Positions 45,444 through 57,440 of a DNA stretch of 64,000 nucleotides are shown here, one piece after another; positions within the stretch are counted from its first letter, which is position 1; each line of letters opens with the position of its first letter. Both the position numbers and the translations under genes were made by a program. Source of the DNA: Tretioscincus oriximinensis (lineage: Eukaryota > Chordata > Lepidosauria > Squamata > Gymnophthalmidae); the NCBI GenBank assembly GCA_022410635.1, contig JAJVDF010000165.1, positions 786,499 to 850,498 of the forward strand. The letters run 5' to 3'. The notes beneath the pieces are model-generated. The model ran no database searches and was not told the origin of the DNA. It saw only the letters and a program-made list of their open reading frames with translations.

Positions 45444-45928
45444 CTGTAATCCATCTTCAGTCCTGCTTCCTCACACCTACTTTAATGATGTAGATGCACG
45501 CCTCCATAGTGCTCCATCACACTACTGTGATGTCATTTCACTGTCCACAACTCAGTAGCGCTAAGAATGTACATTGACCTTACCGGCCAGTGCTATCTGA
45601 GGCTAGACATTCAAAGATTTTGTTAGTGCAAAATTTGTGGATGTGTGCCATTCACATGTGAAAGATCCCTGTTTTTGGCACCACACATGGGTGCTGTGCC
45701 AATTACAATGGTGTGACCCAGAATACCCAGTGGAAAAATGCTATAGTAGCTGCTTTTCCCTGGTGTTTTTTTAAAAATTGGGTACACCTTTTTTCACTCT
45801 GCCCTACTCTACGATAGCATGAATTCCAGTGAACCATTTGGCATTTACACCATGCTAGCACTAGGAAAGCATGAAGAAAACCATGTGGATGCACCCAAGT
45901 TCTTTAGGATTGAAGATGGATTAACAGT
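45444..45928. mobile_element. possible 485-bp DNA transposon with MITE-family ends
   Basis: Left tgtaatccatcttcagtcct and right aggattgaagatggattaac are inverted copies of the MITE terminus found at 48808. The interior is unrelated to the short MITEs and has no transposase-like frame. It could be a longer relative or two unrelated half copies. Confidence 0.35.
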
Positions 45929-46494
45929 ACTTGTATTGTTGAGAAAAATAAAGAGGAGGCATGAGTAATGGTGAAGTACATAGCAGGGTTTTTGAGGATT
46001 TCATTGATGACACCTCACTCCCATGTTCCCTTTTTGCAAACATCAGATTGCTTCTACCTACACAAATGTGAGCTCACAATATGGTACATAGTTGGTAAAA
46101 ATAAGTTTCAAAAATGCCTTAAGAATTTGGACTTAAGGTTATGTTTCTACTTTGGGAGACAACATAGCAGTGAGGAAGAGAGTATTGCCAGAATACTTTG
46201 AGATAGCAGATTCTTGCATTCCCAACTCCATTCTTGTGTCTTATGGTGACAGGAATACATGTGCACATGTCTGTCCCAGTAGGAAAGCAAGAAATCAGCT
46301 TAGACTCAGAAAAAGAGGACCCATAAGACCAAATAGTGAAATGAGATGCGTGAGTAGGTAAAATAATCTTTTTTATACTGCTTTATTCTGGAATCTTCAT
46401 AGTTTATTTCTGAGTTTATGTTTCAAAGACTTCTATGATGCTGGCCTCTAAGGGGTGAGTTACAGGTTCCCATTCCATCGTGGAACAATATATT

Positions 46495-46562
46495 AGATGT
46501 GTTTTTGCAGTTAACCGCCCTGAGACCTTCAGGTACAGGATAGAAATATGAATAAATAAATA
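46495..46562 (+). mobile_element. L2-type 3' tail
   Basis: gttaaccgccctgagacctt then caggtacaggatagaaat and aataaataaata, as at 15.9 kb. Confidence 0.65.
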
Positions 46563-48805
46563 ATGAGAAACTAATTGTATGCTGAAAACAACTGTCCATC
46601 AAAACACTGAACATATTTCCTGCAGATGAAATATTTTATTGTTTCTTGCTACTGATACTCTCCTCTTTTTGTCTCAAACTTTTCTACAAATGTTAATGTA
46701 ATACATTCCTCTCAAGCCTGTGTTCATTTCAAGTCATTCAATGTCGGACAAGTGTCACTGATCAAAAATGATATACCTAACAGTGTTTCCGTTTGATTCT
46801 CCTCCCCAGAAATTCATTTATATGATTATTGATGTGCAGAGCTACAGCACTACCTATGGGCACAAAATTCCTCAAATCTTACATCTACTGTCTCCAGGTG
46901 ACACCATCACATTTGAATAATTGCAGCATAAGAACACCTGATGACAGGAATTCATGGATGGAGCTGACTTAGAGCTATTTTATGTTCAACTCTTCTGCTG
47001 TCTTTTGCGTTTTTGGTAATGAACATCAAGATAGATCAGAGCATATCTGTAGATGCATAACTCTGTTTTATGATTGCATGTAATTTTTTAAACACAGGTT
47101 TCTGTCGGAGTTATTTGCACCAAAATGTAGCTTTGGAATGCTTCATGTTTTGTTTGAAGCTCAAACTTCTTAACTGGAGCATAGGTCTATACAAATATGC
47201 AGTAGTGACTCTGCTTTAGCACAGTGGCAATCTTACTGTCAACATAAATCAGGCTGACAAAGGTGTTTCACAAATTGACAATGTTATAGCTACATCAAGG
47301 CTAGTTGGTAAACAAAGTGATATGTTAAGATAGTTGGCATTTCAGAGAATTACATCATGCCATTTGGAACATTTTAGAAGTGAGCTTTCTTCTTCCTTTA
47401 TGCATCCACAAATCACTTGTTAAGTCTACTGTAGCTATTTCTCCAGATGTAGGCAGCATCATCAGTGTATATGTTTTGTTCTTTGCTTCCACATGGGACA
47501 GCCTAGTCCATGACATGTGAGCCACAATTGTGCCCATGATCAGCTATGATGCTCATGGTCCAAGGGCTATGTGCTTTTGTGTGTAGCCTGTCCCGACAGA
47601 GCATTTCATTCCCAGCCTGTCAGCTGTGTATGTATAAAAAGTTTCTTTATGTGTCCGTGTGTACAGAAAAGATGCACTTTCAGAAGCCTAGTAAAACAGT
47701 TACTAGCCTTGGTGATAGTAGTGTAGTTTGTAAACAAATGAGTGTTTTGAAATACCAGCAGGATGCTGTGTGGACTGTTTGTAAGTGGAAGATGCTTGAA
47801 GTAGGCTATGTTTTGTGCTATGGCTTACTCCATGCTTAATATAGATAAGGCATTCTACCAGAATCGTTGTCTCCTGGTGGACTAAGCATTCCAGAGGCTC
47901 AGTTGAGCCGGTCTGGAAAATGGCTACTGGTCTTCTGTCCCTCTGCCATCAAGCACAGACTTGCTAACTCTGATTTTTACCTTGGTTACCCACAATCCAC
48001 CCTTTAATCCTATGTCAATCTTGTTTTCCCCCCCATTAGATACCATAAGAGAGAAAAGGAGTAGTTTGATGCTCAAGAAGATACTTGTTTAGGTATATAC
48101 TTTTTGTGAGAGAGACTGCAATAGTAAGGTCACCTTGAAGAGTGCTCTCAAAAAGGACATCTGAGAGATTTAAAATTCCTTCAGGCCCTACATCATCCTT
48201 GCTGCTTTCATTTTCCTGCATAAGAGACACTGACTGCTCTGTCACTAGGACATACCAAAGCCAGCCTGCCAGATCAATTCAACAATGTGCCATTCACTTT
48301 GCCAAAAGGCAGGCTTTCTGCTGGTTCCCTGATGTGCTGTGCATTCTAATAATGGTGTGCTATCAAATGGCATACTTATATGGCTCGCTAAGCAGAGCAA
48401 AGAAGAGCAGCCTGCCTTGAATTCTTTCACTAGTGTGGGACTGCACATGCATAAGGATGACCTCGTATGGAAAGGAGAACACAACAGTGTATTGCATATC
48501 TTTCGTCCCTTATGGAATACACTGCCTCCATTTATCTGATGAGATGACTTGCTATAAGGCACATGAAGATGGGAGATGTCTGTGATCACTGCTGAAGACA
48601 TGCTTTCTCCAACTCCATTCTCATGGGAGGAGGTGATACTAAAGCACTGCCGTTCAAAGAAGATCTTCAGAGTTGTGTGTGTCCTTATTCTAGTCTCAAA
48701 AATCAGCCACAGTATCCAGTTTTTATAAAAGAACAATATTGTTCCTTTTTGACCTTTTTCCAAATGTAACCAGACATGTTGACTTTATGGTGCTATTCTG
48801 ACATA
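46563..48805. other. intergenic, no named feature
   Basis: The longest gap-free open frame of the window (172 codons, minus strand 48245-48763) lies here but shows no domain, signal or splice context. I see no supported repeat. Confidence 0.4.
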
Positions 48806-48807
48806 TA

Positions 48808-48901
48808 CTTTAATCCAGTCCAGGAGAACTGGACAATTGGGAAAAAAACAGTTTGTTTCTTGATTTAGTCCAGTTCTTCAGGACTGAAGGTGGATTAAAA
48901 G
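48808..48901. mobile_element. palindromic TA-flanked MITE, most complete copy (94 bp)
   Basis: Ends ctttaatcca and tggattaaaag with TA on both sides (48806-48807, 48902-48903). An inner inverted pair (ccaggagaactggac versus gtccagttcttcaggac) lies next to the ends, and the centre carries aaaaaacagtttgtttct. The unit is almost wholly self-complementary. Confidence 0.7.
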
Positions 48902-48980
48902 TATGTGTTGAAGCAGCAGCAGTAGTTTTATTGGCAACATGATCTCAGTTCTGTAATTTTGCTTGGAGTTCGGAGGTATA

Positions 48981-49188
48981 CAGGATGCTTCAAAAATGTA
49001 TATACACTGTGAACTTCCATAGAAAATTTATTTACTGTTCTACTGTTCAACAAAGTTAAATTTCAGGAAATTAGAAAGCTTAAAGTCCAATGTAAATAAA
49101 ACGTAAATAACAAATTTAACTTTGTAGAACAGTAAATAAATAAATTTTCTATGGAAGTTCACTGTGTATACATTTTTGAAGCACCCTG
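48981..49188. mobile_element. mariner-like MITE with about 80-bp inverted repeats
   Basis: Left end caggatgcttcaaaaatgta and right end tacatttttgaagcaccctg are inverted copies, and homology goes on inward through the cactgtgaacttccatagaa block to the ctgttctac block. TA flanks both ends (48979-48980, 49189-49190). The CAGGGTGCTTCAAAA-type start is like Tc1/mariner ends. There is no transposase. Confidence 0.82.
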
Positions 49189-50039
49189 TATATGTGTGAA
49201 GCTGGAACTTCCCTTCTCCAGAGTTTTCCATTTTGAAATTAATCGCAATGACATTAATTTGCTTCTTGCACCCCCATTTATCCTTCTTGGCACATCATTT
49301 ATGAATAAGGTTGCAGCAGCTATGTGAGAAGTGACAGTACTAAAGAGTATCTCTCTGGCATACTGCTACTGATGAAAATCAATGAATCGTACTGCTCTCA
49401 TTGCACTAAGGGCTATTCTAAGGAATCAGGGCAATTTGAAGAGAGGTGTCTATGTTTGTTACATCTAGAAAATACATTTTCATGGCTTTTGGAACCATTT
49501 TTGTCCCTTCTTCCTCCTGGGTCACATAGGGTGCACTGACTTAAAAAGCCCCTGCATCCTAAAGTCCAAGTAAGTGGAAGGATGGGAACCTCTAGGCAGA
49601 ACAGAAATTGCCAGCTCTCAATATAACCCTTATTTTTTTCTGTAACATCAGATGTTAGGCTAGCAGTAGCCTCTTCTCTATTCATAGATTGAACTTCCAG
49701 AGCTCCCTTTCCCCTTTTTTGCACTTTTCCTTTTGTTATTTCTATGTGTCTCTTTTGTGCACAAAGATTTGGTCTGATGCTGTGACTAAGAAGCACATGC
49801 CAGGCTTCCATTCATCCAGTAACGTGCCAGCACTTTAAAGATTTATTGAGCTAATACGAAATTAAATTTTGCTGCAGAAAACATGTTTTCTTGAAAAGGT
49901 ATAAAACAGTACATCCAATCCCCCATGTGGAGATTTATTTTTAGGTACCACCTAGTTAAAAATGTAGAGTAACATTAGTGGCTGTACTTCTGACTGGTGC
50001 ACAACAGACATAGGCCATTTCCACTCAAGGTTCTCCTAC

Positions 50040-50395
50040 TGGGTTAGTAGGATCATCATAATGCTTCTGCCACACAAGACAGTGTAGCTTTCACTGTCCT
50101 CTTGGGGTGCACTCGTGGAAAAGCTCCTTTGTCGCAAAATAACAGATCTCTGATGTTTTTCAACATCAGCCCCAAATGGCTGCTGTTTCAGTAGGAAGTT
50201 GCATGCAGCCCTGGTGTGTGGTGTGTGCTGTTGTGGGACTTCGGATACTGTGCGAAGACACCAGCCAGGGCCCTTCATGCGTCTTGTCTTGCCAGCTCTG
50301 CATGGATTTTTGAGGTACTATAAACAGATGGAGGATTGCATTATGCTGCGTTTAACCCCCATTTCAGGTTTTACCCCATAGTGTGGAAGGGACCA
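50040..50395 (+). repeat. copy 3 of the unnamed interspersed repeat (diverged)
   Basis: Order of blocks as in the 18.9 and 35.8 kb copies: gatcatcataatgcttctgc, gaagacaccagccag, ttgccagctctgcatggatt, then ggttttaccccatagtgtgg at the end. Confidence 0.5.
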
Positions 50396-50429
50396 TAATC
50401 ATATACGCCTGGAAGAGCTGGAGCAATAT

Positions 50430-50544
50430 TCACTCACTCACTCACTCACTCACTCACTCACCCACCCACTCACTCACTCACTCACCCACTCACCCACTCA
50501 CCCACTCACTCACTCACNCACTCACTCACTCACTCACTCACTCA
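50430..50544 (+). repeat. (CACT)n microsatellite with CACC variants
   Basis: About 28 units of CACT with scattered CACC, one undetermined base at 50518. It directly precedes an inverted L2-type tail. Confidence 0.97.
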
Positions 50545-50600
50545 TTTTCATTTCTATCCTGCCCTAAGCCAAAGCCCTTATGGTATGTCAAAATAAAAAA
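50545..50600 (-). mobile_element. L2-type 3' tail next to the microsatellite
   Basis: attttcatttctatcctgcc then ctaagccaaagccctt, the inverted L2 tail, diverged. Confidence 0.5.
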
Positions 50601-50959
50601 AAGCATACAATTAAATAAAAGGAATCATTTGGAGGTAAAAAGGACTCCGGAACAAAATACGGACATTTACGTAATAAAAAAAGAAACAAAATTGTTGCAA
50701 AATAAAAATGCTACAGTGGTAAAAGGTGCCACCAGAATTCCTGAGAGAAAATAAACTCCCCCTTGCCGCCACCATTTTGAATGGCAGTGGGCATGCCTAA
50801 CAGAATCAGCTGAATTCTGGGCAAGGGATGTACAGGCATCACTTCAGGGAACAGTTAAGTACAGCTGAGCAGCAAAGACAGAAGATGGAGTTTAAGGAAG
50901 ACCAAGGAAGCTCGATGTCACTTCTGAAAGATTTAACCGATGAATGTTATCTCCTTGAG

Positions 50960-51265
50960 TTGTTAATTTAGCTGACAGTGTTAAGTGATTCAAAGAGATA
51001 ATTTTTAGTTCCTTCCAGCACAGGGTCTGTTCATTCCCAACCTCCTCCCCTGTGGCTTTTTGCCAGTGCTGCTGTGGCTGGAGATAAAGCTCTAATTGCA
51101 TTTGGGCTGCCACAGTCAGAAGTGCCAGGAGTTTCGCTCTGACAGTCCACAGCCTAATTGCAATGCCAGTGCCTTTAGAGGAGTTCCTGCCTCTTGCAAA
51201 CCTCATTACTTGGACCAGTATGTGGGAAATGCTTGCTGCCTCATTGTGCTGCTTACACGTTAGAT
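50960..51265. promoter_or_regulatory. repeat-free stretch with two TAATTGCA motifs (candidate enhancer)
   Basis: TAATTGCA occurs at 51093-51100 and 51155-51162 within unusually balanced, repeat-free DNA, together with agccag/ctgctgtgg-type stretches. A 140-codon minus-strand frame crosses it but shows no domain. I read it as a candidate conserved noncoding element only. Confidence 0.2.
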
Positions 51266-51641
51266 CTTTTGCCTCCAGAGACACACACAGCAGGTGAAAA
51301 ATACTTATTGCCATTCAAATTTTAAATCCTAATCCAGGCTTAAAACTCATAGACTAGTTTCTGCTATAGAAACTGTTCACACTGCTGTGCTCTGGTAAGT
51401 AGATTCCACATCCCTGCCTTTAGGTATGTGCGATGGAGAATGGTTCCCACCCGGAAGTGTATGCCAGGAATACTGTCTGTGGGTGTGGGTGGGTGGAAGG
51501 GTTAGGGGAGCCCATTGGGATGCATCAATGTAATGATCATGCTGTCATAGTGCAGGTCTGAAGCTTGGAAACTTGCCCCCGAAGTAGGAAGATAATGAGA
51601 TGTCACTGGCTTGAAATGCATGATTTTATAAACTTTGTTTA

Positions 51642-51714
51642 GATTAACCCTTAAATGCTGTCTTTAAAGGCTGAAGTGTTCAAGACATTACAGCCTGATT
51701 TCCCAAGGGAATTA
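51642..51714 (-). mobile_element. CR1 LINE RT piece, left part
   Basis: cttaaatgctgtctttaaag then gctgaagtgttcaagacatt and acagcctgatttcccaaggg match the minus-strand CR1 LRGDL/E-RLQRLG region. It stops at an insertion. Confidence 0.7.
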
Positions 51715-52019
51715 ATCTGGATGTTAGGTTTTTTTTAAAAAGTAATTTTTATTGTGTATTTACAACCCATATAGTCGCAGAAAAAAAGAAGAAAAGAAGA
51801 AAAGCACATAATAAGACATACATACATCAAATACACACACTTATATAAACAGAATGTCACTCAAATAACAACATCCACTACATCCCACCCATACCCTTGT
51901 GGACCAGAAGGAAGAATAGAGATCCTTGAATATCTGTTCTTATATCAACTTTAGCTTGGAGATCATGGCGATTGTATGGGTCAGAATCCTATTTCTATCC
52001 CAATACCAACCGCAATGAG
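51715..52019. mobile_element. unassigned insertion within the CR1 piece (L1-like 3' end possible)
   Basis: About 305 bp with taatttttattgtgtattta at its left and a purine-rich aaaaaaagaagaaaagaaga stretch. An inverted L1-type 3' UTR with A-rich tail is possible. CR1 homology stops before it and resumes after it. Confidence 0.35.
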
Positions 52020-52250
52020 TTGCCATTCCAGATGGTCTAAACCCTTGGCCATTCTAGTTGCCTTTTTCTGCACTATTTCCAGTTCTGCAATATCATTTCA
52101 TATCTGTTATCTACACTATATCCACACACAATGCTCACTGACTTTTTTTTTCTATTTCCTTCCTGATTATCCTCAAGATTAAATTTGTTTTCTTCACTGC
52201 TATTGCATCCTCAGTGCTTTATCTGACCTGTCGATCTGCACCCCAAACAG
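52020..52250 (-). mobile_element. CR1 LINE RT piece, right part
   Basis: ccttggccattctagttgcc then ttttctgcactatttccag and later gattatcctcaagattaa resume the CR1 pol region cut at 51714. Highly diverged. Confidence 0.6.
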
Positions 52251-53829
52251 GCATGTTTCAATTCAAGAGTGGCACATAAGTACATAATTTATGTGCCGTG
52301 GGATCAGTTTTTATGAAGTGAAAAATTCCACCCTCATTTAGAAAGTGATCCTTATGTCTCTTTACCACCTCCTTTTGGATTTCTTGCCCTTTGTCCAGAA
52401 GTTACACTTTCATTGGAAACGGAAGACTTGATGCTGATCTTCTGACAATGAGCACGGCTAGCACCGGAACACTTAGGAGCCATGGCTTTTGACAGGATCG
52501 AAATACTTAATATTTTAAGATATTTAACTAGTATCTTCCAAGATTATGGCAATAATGATTCACATTGCAGAAAATGAATGTAAAATGAGAATTCTATCCT
52601 AATAACCTGTCTGAAAGTTTAACAAAGGCTGTATTGAGGTGAGGTTTTTGGTAGCCATGGTAGCATTGTAACGGCTGATTGGCCACAGATGTTTCCTCTC
52701 ATATTGTCACGACAGTATTCTAACAACCTATTGTAATATTTTTTCCTCACTGCTCTTTAAGAACTCAGAAAGTGTTGTTTTCTCTGTGGCGGTATCTAGA
52801 CATAATTACCCTTTCTGAGTGGCAGAAGTATACTGTCAGTGAGAACAGTAATTGTAGGCAACTGATTTTTATTGGTGGAATTTTTATTGGTGGAATTATC
52901 CACTCAGAGGTTGAACCATACCAAGAACAATGGAAAGGTTTTTTGAAGAGAAGGAAGCAAATTGCGTTGTACAAAGAAAAGTCTTGGAGATTTCAAGTAT
53001 TAAAAAGTTCCAAAATAATAATGCAAGGAGGCTGCCAAAAGTGACATCTTTCTTATCATTCAATAAAAAGAAATAACCCTAAAACAAAGAGAGCACCCTG
53101 AAAGCAGCCAAAGAATTGGACTAGGTTGACCTTGAGATGCAGATGTTGCGAACATCTGGAAGGCCACAGATTCTCCAACACTATTTGACCAAGCAAAAGA
53201 CGTAGCAAACATAAAAACAAATATCTGCTCAAGTTGTGCGAGGTTTGAATTTAATCAGTACTTATAAACACATAAACATTTGGTTTGCTGTCAACTAAAA
53301 ACAGCTCAGGAGACACTCAGGGAGTTTTTAAGCTGTAAAAGAAATATTCTAATGAAAATAGAAATTTTTACTGAGTTAAGAACCCTGTGCCCTTTCTGGC
53401 AAAAGAATTGGACAGCAAAAAGGGTGGCAGTTCCTGGGACACGACTTGGCAGGATGTATGTCCCCCTCTGTACATGAAACATCAGCTTAATCAAATAGGA
53501 GTTGAGTGATTCCCTCCCTGAAAAGCAAACTTGCTCATGGCTGTCTCCGAGGCACTGAAACATGCTCAGTATGATATCTCTTGATCTAGGCTGATGGGAT
53601 GTTGCCTGGGAAGTGGAGCAAACCTTGGTATTTATGACTCAGAAATTCTTCATAGATCTTCTTGCCTCTTTGTTGCTATATTGCAAACCTAGCCTGACCT
53701 CTTGCCTTTAATGTATAAAAATAGATTTCTATAAAAAGCAAAAGCATGTAAAATGAGCAAGTGATTCATTTATAGTGATGTTCTGAGCATGCATACTCGG
53801 AATTAAATCCTGATGAGAATAAAGTAACG

Positions 53830-54192
53830 TGATACTGACACTTTTGAAGAAATGATTCTTTTGAACAGTGGTGCTGGAGAAGGTTTTGAGAACTCCTTGG
53901 ACAGAAAGGAGTCAGTCAGTATTAAAGGAGATCAACTCTGACCAAAAGGCAAATACTGGCCATATAATGAGAAGCCAGAAATCATTAGAAAACACCCAGA
54001 TACTGGGAAAGCTTGGAGGAAAGAGGAGAAGGAAATGGCTGAGAATCAGGGGATATATAGCACTATTCTGGCAATCAATGTGAGTTTGGCAAGATTTCAG
54101 GAGACAGTGGAGGACAGAAAACCCTAGCACACTATAGTTCATGGGACACAAAGAGTCAGATACAACAGAAGTAATAAACAACAACAACAAAG
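53830..54192 (+). mobile_element. RTE/BovB LINE 3' end
   Basis: Translation gives ENSLDRKESVSIKGDQL-like text, then NEKPEIIRKHPDTGKAWRKE, and at the end THKESDTTEVINNNNN in another frame (gggacacaaagagtcagata at 54144). These correspond to the BovB pol C terminus and its short UTR ending in (CAA)n at 54178-54190. Frames are broken. Confidence 0.8.
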
Positions 54193-54444
54193 AGATATTA
54201 TAGTTTGGTACATTTTGGAAAGTTCCGACTGGTAACACTCATAACATTTTTTTAAAATCTGAACAAACAGAGGTTTGGGATCTGAATTTGCACACACTTG
54301 TTTAAAATGCTTCTTTTCTTTAACTCAGTGGTCTGCACCATAATATTATGTATTTTTAACTAGATGAACTACAGAACTGCTTCTGTATCCCATACCCATG
54401 TTTCCATGCTCATGTACTGAATGTTTCTGGTTGCCCTCCAGGTG

Positions 54445-54690
54445 AAGAACTAGGAACATAAGAGGAGTTCTGTTGGACCAGACCACAGCCCATCTAGCCT
54501 AGCTTTCTCTCACATCAATTGCATCTGGGCATTTTCAAACTGAAGAACAAGGTAAAACGTCCACCTTTCCACTTGCAAATGCCTTTAGAGGCAACCTATC
54601 CCTCCAACCTGGAAGCAGAATCTAGGCATCCATTGTACTAACCATTGATGAACTATTCTCCTTGAATTGGTTTAACCCTGTGGTTGCCAG
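54445..54690 (-). mobile_element. CR1 LINE 3' UTR piece, old
   Basis: aggaacataagaggagttct, gaccacagcccatctagcct and later cctggaagcagaatctaggc are diverged versions of the UTR blocks. Confidence 0.75.
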
Positions 54691-55379
54691 GGGGCAATTT
54701 GATTTTTAAGGGGGGCAATTCAGAATGATGTATTAGCAGTGAATTGTGTCCACATGAATAGGTGTTCATTTTTTTGAATAATAAGAATTATATATCATGG
54801 GAGTGGGCATCAGGATTTAAAAAATGCGTAGGTGAAACATGGCTGAAAGGGTTAGGAATCACTGTTCTTCATAAGGCAGCATAATGAATATTTTTCCTTT
54901 CTGGTATTTTTACTTTTAAGCTTAGCCAATCAAAAAAAGAAACCTGGAAAGATTTCTATTCCCATTGCTGCAAATTGAGAACTCAGCAGATTGGCACTGA
55001 ATTCTAAAATCCCTACTGTTCTAATGATTTATTTGTGCAAGCTCCGGTTGACATGTTAACTCTGTTTCAGAATACAGTTTTGGCTTCATAAAATGAAATG
55101 CACATGTAATTCTGACAAAGACAAAAGTGCAGATAAGGAGCATAAATTTTCCTCCCACTATATAATACATATGAATATGGAATCAGTAAGCATTATCTTT
55201 TTTCAGAAGGAGACAGAGTTTATTCTACAATGCTATAATATGGTGGATCCTACTATACTACAGTTCCCAACAAGAAGTAGAGTCGTCTACAAAACTTTAT
55301 GATGCCTGTCTTTCTCTTCTTACTAGAAATTCCCAACATAGCTTATCAAACCATCTGAAGATCATGGGAGTATATATTA

Positions 55380-55965
55380 TTTTAAATGAAAGAACATACA
55401 AGAAAAATACAATACAAAATTACCCCCCTCTCCCCACAAGAACAGATTTATACATGATGTCACATTACAAAATCCTCCTTTGCTCGAAGAACATCAAGAC
55501 TGTCTCAATTAAAAATTTATTTGAGGATGAAAACAGCCCATAGGCAATGAGCTTCTGTCACTTTTTGGTCCAGGTCACTTTTGTTCTTATTCCAATGGAT
55601 TTTAGTCTATTCTCTCGGAGCATATCAAATCTCATAAATTCTATCAAATGGTTAATCCACTCACTCACTGTCCATTTTGTTTGATCTTTCCATCCTTTGG
55701 TGATAACGATGTGATTAGCTCATATAGCGTAATTAATCATCCATCGATCTTCAAGACTTAAATTTAAAGGTTCCACATCATTGACAATATTTCTCTTGAT
55801 AATGGGATATCATGAATTGTAATATTTTTAACTTCCATGGGAGCTGTGGATAACAATGGAAGGCTACTAAAGATGTCATAAAAAGAAGTCTGCATCTCCT
55901 CTTCTGTTATATGAAGGAGCATCTTCCATAGAGCAGCTATAGTTCTCATAGAATGGATCAGACAC
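55380..55965 (-). pseudogene. probable L1-type LINE ORF2 C-terminal remnant
   Basis: Minus-strand frames include VITKGWKDQTKWTVSEWIN followed by HLIEFMRFDMLRERI, then an A/C-rich 3' end at 55380-55440. This resembles the W-..W.....-. end of vertebrate L1 ORF2. Upstream, a 61-codon open stretch (55764-55949) is in keeping with the same element. The family is inferred from style only. Confidence 0.45.
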
Positions 55966-56573
55966 TAGTAATGTTTATGGAATACATCTTAACCTTCAAT
56001 TGGATTTAGGCTGGAATGGAGAAACAACTCTTCCACTATCCCACCCTTTTAATTCATAATTATGGAGCTGGAATACAGACTAGCCTTACCTTAATCTGTT
56101 TGTAGACTCAGATGAAGCTGAGCCAGAAGCACAGAAGGATAAATACGAACTAGGAGTGCCAGCTGACCAGTGAAGAAGTCGTACAAGTCGACACGAGCTG
56201 GTGATAAAGCCCTCCTCTGGTATTTACAGAGGCTGAGAGAGAGAGCAGTCAGAAGACATCCCTCCAGACAGGAAGGACCAGGCATTGCAGCTTCTTAAGG
56301 AGTGTATGTGTGCTGCCTCCCTGCTGGAAACAAATTTGTCATTTTCTTTATGTTAACCAGCTTTGTGAATTCCTAACCTTGGCTTGTGTTTTCTGACTTC
56401 ACTATTGTGTTTTGCCCTCAAATATTGTTGTACACGAATCTTTGCCTGACTGACCACTCTAGTGTGTTGATGATTCTAACACAGGGTTTTTAGGGCATGG
56501 ATTTGGAAGCTTTTCCAAGACCCGCCCAACTCTGTCAACTCATAGAGTGAGTTGTGGGAAAAGACTTGGAAGT

Positions 56574-57222
56574 GAACATAAGAACATGAGAGGAGCCCTG
56601 CTGAATCAGGCTGGTGTCCATCTATTCCAACATTCTGTATCAAACAGAGGACCACCAATTGCACCTGGGCAGTCTGGAACAGAAGAAGACAAAATCTTCA
56701 TCTGTTCTCAATGCCCTGCAAATGGTAGTTCAGGAATACTGCCTATTGCTCCATCCCAGAGGCAGCACCGAATGATTCACCCCAGTAGCTATTTATATCC
56801 TTGGTGTCCATAAACCTCTCTAATCCTGTCTTAAAGCTATCCAGGCTGCTAGCTACCATTAGCTAGCAAGTACAAGTTAATTCCACAGTCCAATGACCCT
56901 TTGAGTGAAAAAAACACCCTTTCTTTTGTCTGTCCTCACTCTTCTGCTCCTCAGTTTCAAGGAATGCCCCCGGGTTCTAGTGTTGTGTGACAGAGAAAAT
57001 ATTTTTTCTCTATTCACCTTATCCATCCCATGAATGATTTTATACACTTCAATCAGATTACCTCTCAAATGCCGTCTTTTGAGGCTGAAGAGGTTCAGAT
57101 GTTGCAGCCTGACTTCATAAGGGAGGTGCTCCAGTCACTTGATCAATCTTGTTGCCCTTTTCTGCACCTACTCTAGTTCCATGGTATCTTTTTTGAGAAG
57201 TGGTGACCAGAACTATACACCC
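56574..57222 (-). mobile_element. CR1 LINE 3' UTR and RT C-terminal end
   Basis: Starts gaacataagaacatgagagg, then UTR blocks to about 56830, then pol codons (VIGLWN, SLSHNTRTRGHSLKL, EVYKIIHGMDKVN). Upstream pol sequence continues to about 57222, ending at ccagaactatacac. Confidence 0.88.
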
Positions 57223-57440
57223 TTCAATCTACTGGCACAGTTCCTGATCTTAAGGAAAGATTAAATATTTTGGCTAGAAGTTCAGCAATTTCACATCTGA
57301 GTTCTTTAAGAATTCTGGAGTGGATGCCATCTGGCACTAGGGATTTATTGATGATCAGTTTATTAAGGCTAGCAAGGACTTCCTCCCCTGTCCTCTTCAG
57401 TGAAAACTGAGACAAAAAATTCATTTAGCCTCTCCACAAT
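57223..57440 (-). pseudogene. CR1-type LINE RT N-terminal part
   Basis: Minus-strand frame reads LNKLIINKSLVPDGIHSRIL, KELRCEIAELLAKIFNLSLR and SGTVP. The K-.-.GPDGIH..-LKEL block is the RT fingers region of CR1/L3. The central palm (with the catalytic aspartates) is missing between this piece and the one to its left, so the copy has an internal deletion or these are two insertions. Confidence 0.8.

Noticed and set aside
48245..48763. 172-codon minus-strand frame, longest without gaps
   Set aside because: No recognisable domain, no splice signals or promoter context, and a frame of this length is within reach of chance in 64 kb searched in six frames.
49413..49811. 132-codon minus-strand frame
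   Set aside because: Composition and lack of any domain suggest chance. Kept out of the annotation.
50383..50754. 123-codon frame rich in Thr-His-Ser-Leu repeats
   Set aside because: Translation of the (CACT)n microsatellite; also considered and rejected as a CRISPR-like array because there are no spacers and the unit is four bases.
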